A stretch of 64,000 bases of DNA from Diplodia intermedia (taxonomy: Eukaryota > Ascomycota > Dothideomycetes > Botryosphaeriales > Botryosphaeriaceae), in assembly GCA_021495925.1 (NCBI GenBank), contig JAKEKT010000084.1:98556-162555 (forward strand), written 5' to 3'. Position 1 is the first letter of the stretch. Each line of letters starts with the position of its first letter. Made by a program: the position numbers and the translations under genes. Shown in pieces: positions 58,488-64,000 of this stretch. Under the pieces are notes generated by a model. The model ran no database searches. It saw only the letters and a program-made list of their open reading frames with translations, and was not told the origin of the DNA.

Positions 58488-59548
58488 TGCTGAAGATCCG
58501 TCGCTGCTTTAACGCGAGCGGAGAGCGGAGAGCGGAGGGCGGGCAGACTAGGGCCCGGCCGCACTTTGACCCGCTCCGGGCTGGATTCCACCGATCCTTC
58601 CTTCTTTCTCGGCCTCTCACCTCGCACACTCTCATTTCTCTCGCTTACGCCGATCACCGCGTCTGTCAGGCGGCTTCTGCAAAACCCTTCGACGCCACAC
58701 GATCCTGCCAGGCTCAAGGTGAGACGGGCGGTGAGGTTGAGTGGATAGAGACCCTTCTTTTGACACGCACATCCGGGCCTTTCTCGGGGCCCTGTGTTGG
58801 GGCGGGAACTCGTGGCTCCCCTGGCGCCGGCGTTCCCGCGCAAGCCGGGCCACCACTTTCCCCCCATCAGACACTTAATTCTCACGGCCTCTCCAACATG
58901 GCTCTGCATTCCTCCATCCCCGTGCAGTCCCCGCTCGGCGAGGCGCAAGCCCAGGCAGCACCGAGCCAAGCCGACACGCGCTCCTTCCGGCCCCCAAGGC
59001 CCCACTGGTGAGCGCGTCTTTCGCCAACCGTCCTGAGGTCTGGCCAGACACTGGCTGATTTCGCCGCTGCATCCACGAAGCGAGGGGCCATGTAGCACCT
59101 GTTCCGGTAATGTGGATGCGCCCTTGCTTGTGCGCCCAGCTGCGACTGTCCTTGGCCATGCAGAACGTGGCAGTCGCGACAAAGTGTGACAGGCTGCTGT
59201 TTGGCCGGCAGGATTCAAGCCTCGGTGGGCGCAGCCACCACATTTTGCCCGTGCAATGCTCCTAATATAGCCGCTGACGGCACCACTGCCGCCCCGTAAT
59301 GCCCTTTTGGGCCTTAGCATCCAGATAAGCACCAGTCTTCGAGACGTCAGTGATGGATTCGACATCCAACCCCTTGGCCAGACACTGTCTAGAATTTCAA
59401 TAAAGAGGCTGACACGAGGCTGCCGTCAATCTCCACTGCATGCCGTCACCAGTTCTGCTTTTTCAGACGTGAAGTCGTTTTAATGCGTGCCTGCCTCTAG
59501 ACTTGTCGTTTCGTCTTCGCTGTTTCCTGCTCGTTTTGCTCCACGACA
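58488..59548. promoter_or_regulatory. Divergent region transferase fusion / GH71 glucanase
   Basis: 1061 bp separate the two starts. I see no gene inside; minus-strand frames here are shadows. The right 150 bp before the glucanase are T/C-rich, as expected for a leader. No sharp TATA box is visible. Confidence 0.45.
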
Positions 59549-61214
59549 ATGCGTGCCCAAGTTCTGCAGTCCCTGGCCACGGCTACCTTGGCTTTGCTGT
59601 GTGCCAGCTCACAAGCAGCAGATGACAAGAAAGCAGTCTTTGCTCACTACATGGTCCGTTGGCCAGTACCCTTCCAGCAGCCCCCACCACTAACGAGCCA
59701 CCACAGGTCGGCGTCATCCACGAAGACCATGTACACCAGGATGTCGATGATGCCGTCGCCATGGGCTTGGATGGCTTCGCCCTCAACATTGGAGACCCGT
59801 CGACCCAATATACTCGCGATGTGTTCGACAACATGTTCGACTACGCCCGTGACAACCACCCGGACTTCAAGCTATTCATCAGCATGGACCTCTGGTCTCA
59901 GAACGACACTTTGAACTTCGACGGCTACTTCGTCGACTTCCTCGGCCACGAAGCCTACTACAAAGGCCCCAACGGCTACCCCTTCGTCAGCACCTACGGC
60001 AACGGCGGCTTCTCAAAAGAGAAGTGGCAGAACTGGCGGAACCGATGGGGCGACAAGATCTACTTCGTGCCCGACTTCGCCGGCATGATCGGCGAGGGCA
60101 ACCGGACCGCATCCTGGTGGCACAAATGGGACGGCGTCATCGACGGCCTCTTCAACTGGGAGTCGGCATGGCCGGAACGGGGCCTGTCGACCACCTCGAG
60201 CATCGCCGCCGACGACGTCCAAATGGCCTCCACCGCCTCCCAAAACAAGACCTACATGATCGGTAAGCCTCCCCTCCCCCCCTTTCCTCCCCTCCCCATC
60301 CCACCGCCCACTAACCCCCCGCAGGCATGTCCATGCTCCAATACAAAAACTCGTACGGCGCCAACATCTACCGCGCGGGCGAGGAGAACCTCTCCTGGCG
60401 CATCCACAACATCCTCAACATGACTTCGACGCCGCAGTTCGCGCAGCTCCTCACGTGGAACGACGGCCCGGAGTCGCACTACCTCGGCACCATCTGGCCG
60501 GAGATGAACAACGACACCGACCCGTCGCGCTACGCCACGCAGGCCGCCGCGCCGCACAACGCCATCCAGCCCGTCCTCGCGTCCTTCATCGCCGCCTTCA
60601 AGGCCGGGCTGGGCGCCGCCGACATGCAACCGGCGCAGGCCGACGAGGAAAAACCCGTCGTCGGCGCGCTGTGGTACAAGCCCGTCCTCGCGCGCACCGC
60701 GTGCGCCAACGAGGCCTCGGGCGAGCTGCACGACGGCCGGCCCGACGGCTACGAGGTCGCCGCCGACGTCGCCGCGTGGGCCGTCGTCGCGGCGGCGGAC
60801 GCGGCGGATGGCCATGTTGTTCGCGGATACAGCGGCGGGAAGAAGATCGCCGAGGTCGACCTCGTGCCCGGCTTCAACTTTGGCAACTTCAGCGCCCTGC
60901 AGGAGGGCGCGCAGTGCATGGAGGTCAGGGACGCCGCGGGCAAGCTGGTCGCCGTCGCGAGGGGCGGCCGCGAGGTCAGCGCGGACTGCCCCGATGGCAT
61001 CTTCAACCTCAATCCGCAGGTGGTTGGGCTGGGGGATGATGGGCTGGATAAGGGTGGGTGTGTGGAGGATGATGGTGGGGATGACGATGCCAACAATAAC
61101 GACGATGACGACGATGACAGTTGGGGCATTAAGGGCGTGGCGTTGGATCGTGTCTGCTTGCTGTCGGCGCTGTTGGTGTCGTTCTTGTCGGTGAGTGGGT
61201 TGGTGGGGTTGTGA
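59549..61214 (+). CDS. Secreted alpha-1,3-glucanase (mutanase), GH71, probably GPI-anchored
   Basis: Exons 59549-59653, 59707-60262 and 60325-61214 give 516 residues. Introns of 53 and 62 nt have GTCCGT and GTAAGC donors; the second shows a CTAACC branch point. Residues 1-23 form a signal peptide (MRAQVLQSLATATLALLCAS). Conserved GH71 blocks follow: VFAHYMVG, MGLDGFALNIGDP, FKLFISMDLW, YFVPDFAGMIGEG, DGLFNWESAWP, SMLQYKN, LLTWNDGPESHYLG. The C-terminus has a Cys-containing linker, an Asp/Asn run and a final hydrophobic stretch (LSALLVSFLSVSGLVGL), the layout of a GPI signal. GH71 enzymes cut alpha-1,3-glucan in fungal cell walls, during growth, spore formation or autolysis. Asp and Glu residues suited to catalysis sit in the WNDGPE and WES segments. 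The anchor is inferred. Confidence 0.93.
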
Positions 61215-64000
61215 TGGGTTGTGGCTGGATGACCCTGTTTCCTTTTTTTTTCCTTTTCATTTTTTCTTTGTTTTTCTAATGAGGCATGACTATGGGTTAC
61301 GATCGCTTTCCTTTATTTATTTTTCTATAGACGGAGGGGAAAAGATGTGCTACAGCGGGCATTTGAGTTAGATCTGGAGATACCCCCCTCGTTTCGGGTT
61401 TTATGGCACTCTTTCAACATAGACATTAGAGCTTAGACGGACAATAGATACGATGCATATGGTACTTACACCTGAGTCTGTTGATGTGTTACATCGGACT
61501 GCGCTACGAAGGTCTTTGGTGAGGCGTTGGAGCAAAAGGCATGTCTCGTGTCAGCCTGCGGCGTCATGCCACACCGCCTCGTATCCAGGCCTGGTACAAG
61601 AAAAAGAGGAAGCAACCTATCTGTCTTACTCTACACCGCTTTGAAAGGTGCCTCGAAACTTGTTCTTCCTTTTTAGACCAGAGTACTTTTGTAAAATGAA
61701 AGATCACGAACAGTACCTTGACACTGTCTTTTTTTTTCTTTTTCTGGCTCTTTTTTTTCTGCGGGTCCGATCGTTTTAAATAACCACCACTACATAGTTG
61801 TGTTAAACTTTCGTTGGGAATATGCACTATTAGAGAATAGCGGAATGCGGCATAAAGGAATGATGATGCCGATATACAATCGATGATGTTGGCGGCGGAC
61901 AGCGCCACCTTGAGCAAACAATGAACGGTACCACGGTGAGGATTCGCAAAAAGCAAGTAAACAGGTGTGGCGTTATTGGAAACACAGCAAGACAACTACA
62001 GTTAAGAAGCGATTCAGGTTGATCCAACTCAAATCACATGTTTGTGATTAGGTGATGCACACCAAACATGCTGGTCGGGAAATTAGCAACGAGAGGTAAA
62101 TTACGATTATACAAAACAAGCCTGGCTCCGATATCCTAAAAGGCTCACTCAGATACCGATCATTAGGGACCGTTGATGCGCTCTACGACTGATGCTGCCA
62201 TTTCCCCAACTGCCAGACTGGAAGCGCTCAGCCTTTTCAATTTTACCGCCGCTCTGTAAATATGCTGTTCGTCATCATGAGAAAATGATGCAATCCAATC
62301 ATGAATGATGATGACAATTCATGCTTCACCACGAGGAGCGGCAGTTCCAAGCCAGCCTAACAGCGACAATGAGGTAGGAATATAAAGAAGAACTCCAGGA
62401 ACCACACAGTGTTCTTCTGCTTTCGCTGAGGTATGGTGGAGGATTGATGAGTATATTATGATGAAAGGCACCGGGTAAGAGGACTTTACATATCCACGTC
62501 CACATCTTAAATCTGGTTTTGAGGCAGGGAAGAGCCCAACTTAAGAGGAAGCGGAAGTAGGCCAAGTTACGGAGCGCACGCGCATGCCCTGCGGCTATGT
62601 CATACCGAAACAGCCACAAGGTCCTCCACATTCTACCCACCGACCCATGATCGACTGTGGCCAGTACCATCTTAAACCGGACCGAAACCGATAAAGCTAC
62701 CCTACCTACGAAGATGCGTGGGCTTCCTGAAGCTGAAGCATGTATCTACGAACAATGCTTCTGACTTCCCTCCGCCGCATCGAAATCACATACTTTTGTG
62801 GTCTTGCAATTGCAGGAGAGATCGACTTTGTCCCCGCGACGGCAGTCAGCCGTTGCGGTGTCTTCCCCGCATCCATTGCATCCACAACCGCACCTCATCA
62901 TTCTGTACTGGTGATGCTGTCCAACGTCGACAACACTTGGTGCAAACGAGCAGCCACCATTTTCCTGGCGATGTGCTTACGAAAGAACTCTCACGCGACC
63001 AAGTAACTTGAAACCCCTCCCCAATCCAAATTCTGAGTATCGGAATCGCCCTCTTGCACCAAGTGAGAAGGTTCTTGAAGCCAGACTGAATGCAGAAGAC
63101 GCTGCTGTTGTTGAGAGATGGCGCTTTTGCGGGCGGGTCAAGGACTTTATTTACAACGGCAACGGTTCACGAAAGCGCAGCACATGGCGATTCCTTCCAA
63201 AACAGTCAAACATCTGTCCCAGGCGCTGTTTGTAAGCTGACGTTCTGATCCGGGACCGGTGGACGATGTCCACGAAGAGTGACTAGACTGTTGCTGCGAT
63301 GACACGACCCACCATCGGAAGCACCGTCATCGAGCCAACGTATTGGAGCAAGTAACAACCGCATACTGCTCACCTTCGTTCTGAGAATTGTAGACACAGC
63401 ATATGACAGGACCTCTGAGCTCTCCCAGCTCTACCGACGACGACGCCCCCAATCTTTATATGGGTGTTTGAACCACGCACCCGGACGTAATCGAAGCGAG
63501 GTTTTGAACAAGCGCAAATGCGTCCGGCTGACAGATTGAACTATACCCATGAGTATAGTGCAATGCACCTGTGAGGCAGAAGCGGGTTGAGCCCAACCCT
63601 TCCGTCGCCTGCTGTGATGCAGCGCATCAAATTCCGCATGAGCGAAGATGCGCCCAATCACCAAAGGCCACCACCCAAGGCCACACACCCAAGGCTCCAG
63701 CAGAGACAATAACGCCCCGCGGGCACACGTGAACAAAAAAGCAAAAAGTGAAAAAAAAAAGGTAAAAACTCTCTCCACGAGGTGCGGAATAAGCTTAATT
63801 GCTTTTCCCGTCTGTCCCAAGATTCGAGCACGACTGCGCTAGCCGGATGTGCGGATACGATCGACATGTTTATATATGTATATTGCACGAACGGGGATCA
63901 GTGGTGTCATAGCATCAGCGAAGCGGCTTGTGGGGTGAGAAAGAACTGAACTGTGCAAGCAGCGGGCGCGCATGTTCAGACATCTGCCGCGCAACGAAAA
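61215..64000. other. Right-end stretch without a recognised gene
   Basis: These 2.8 kb are AT-richer than most of the window. T- and A-runs after 61230 fit a 3' flank for the glucanase. Open frames at 61564-61995 (minus), 62740-63006 (plus) and 63431-63820 (minus) have no motif or splice pattern I trust. TTTATATATGTATATT at about 63869-63884 is TATA-like, so a gene may start beyond the window. Confidence 0.45.

Overview
The window comes from a filamentous ascomycete (Pezizomycotina) nuclear chromosome, possibly a Dothideomycete; the class is a guess. The evidence is fungal gene content plus short spliceosomal introns (about 48-350 nt) with GTRNGT donors, CTRAC branch points and YAG acceptors. 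There are no bacterial-style operons or ribosome binding sites. I rebuilt gene models by hand from reading-frame continuity, splice sites and recalled family alignments. No database search was run.

The left half (1-31 kb) is gene-dense and mostly housekeeping. In order it holds a MOB2-type NDR-kinase activator (-), the Paf1-complex subunit LEO1 (+), an MTR-type amino-acid permease (+), the phospholipid methyltransferase OPI3 (+), beta-tubulin (-), dipeptidyl peptidase III (+), the replication initiation factor SLD3 (+), a Zn2Cys6 transcription factor (+), the ARF1 GTPase (+), a U1-type zinc-finger protein of the WBP4 kind (-) and the mitochondrial translocase subunit TIM54 (+). Three pairs are head-to-head, with 315-420 bp between start codons: MOB2/LEO1, beta-tubulin/DPP III and WBP4-like/TIM54.

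The middle (31-56 kb) is nearly gene-free by inspection. It holds an 878-bp unit bounded by a perfect 16-bp inverted repeat and containing a minisatellite with exact 23- and then 26-bp periods. The only convincing gene is a Con7-like two-finger C2H2 regulator at 41.9-42.9 kb. That gene reads leftward and has about 13 kb of apparently non-coding DNA upstream.

The right end (56-64 kb) has a minus-strand gene best modelled as a fusion of a basic, AT-hook-like N-terminal region to an omega-like glutathione transferase. A possible second start, encoding a mitochondrial-looking presequence, lies inside its 319-nt intron. A divergent GH71 alpha-1,3-glucanase follows, then about 2.8 kb with no recognisable gene.

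The genes do not form an obvious pathway or biosynthetic cluster. The most unusual items are the fused transferase with its intronic start, the inverted-repeat-bounded minisatellite, the long empty flanks of the C2H2 regulator, and the in-frame N-terminal extension of DPP III.
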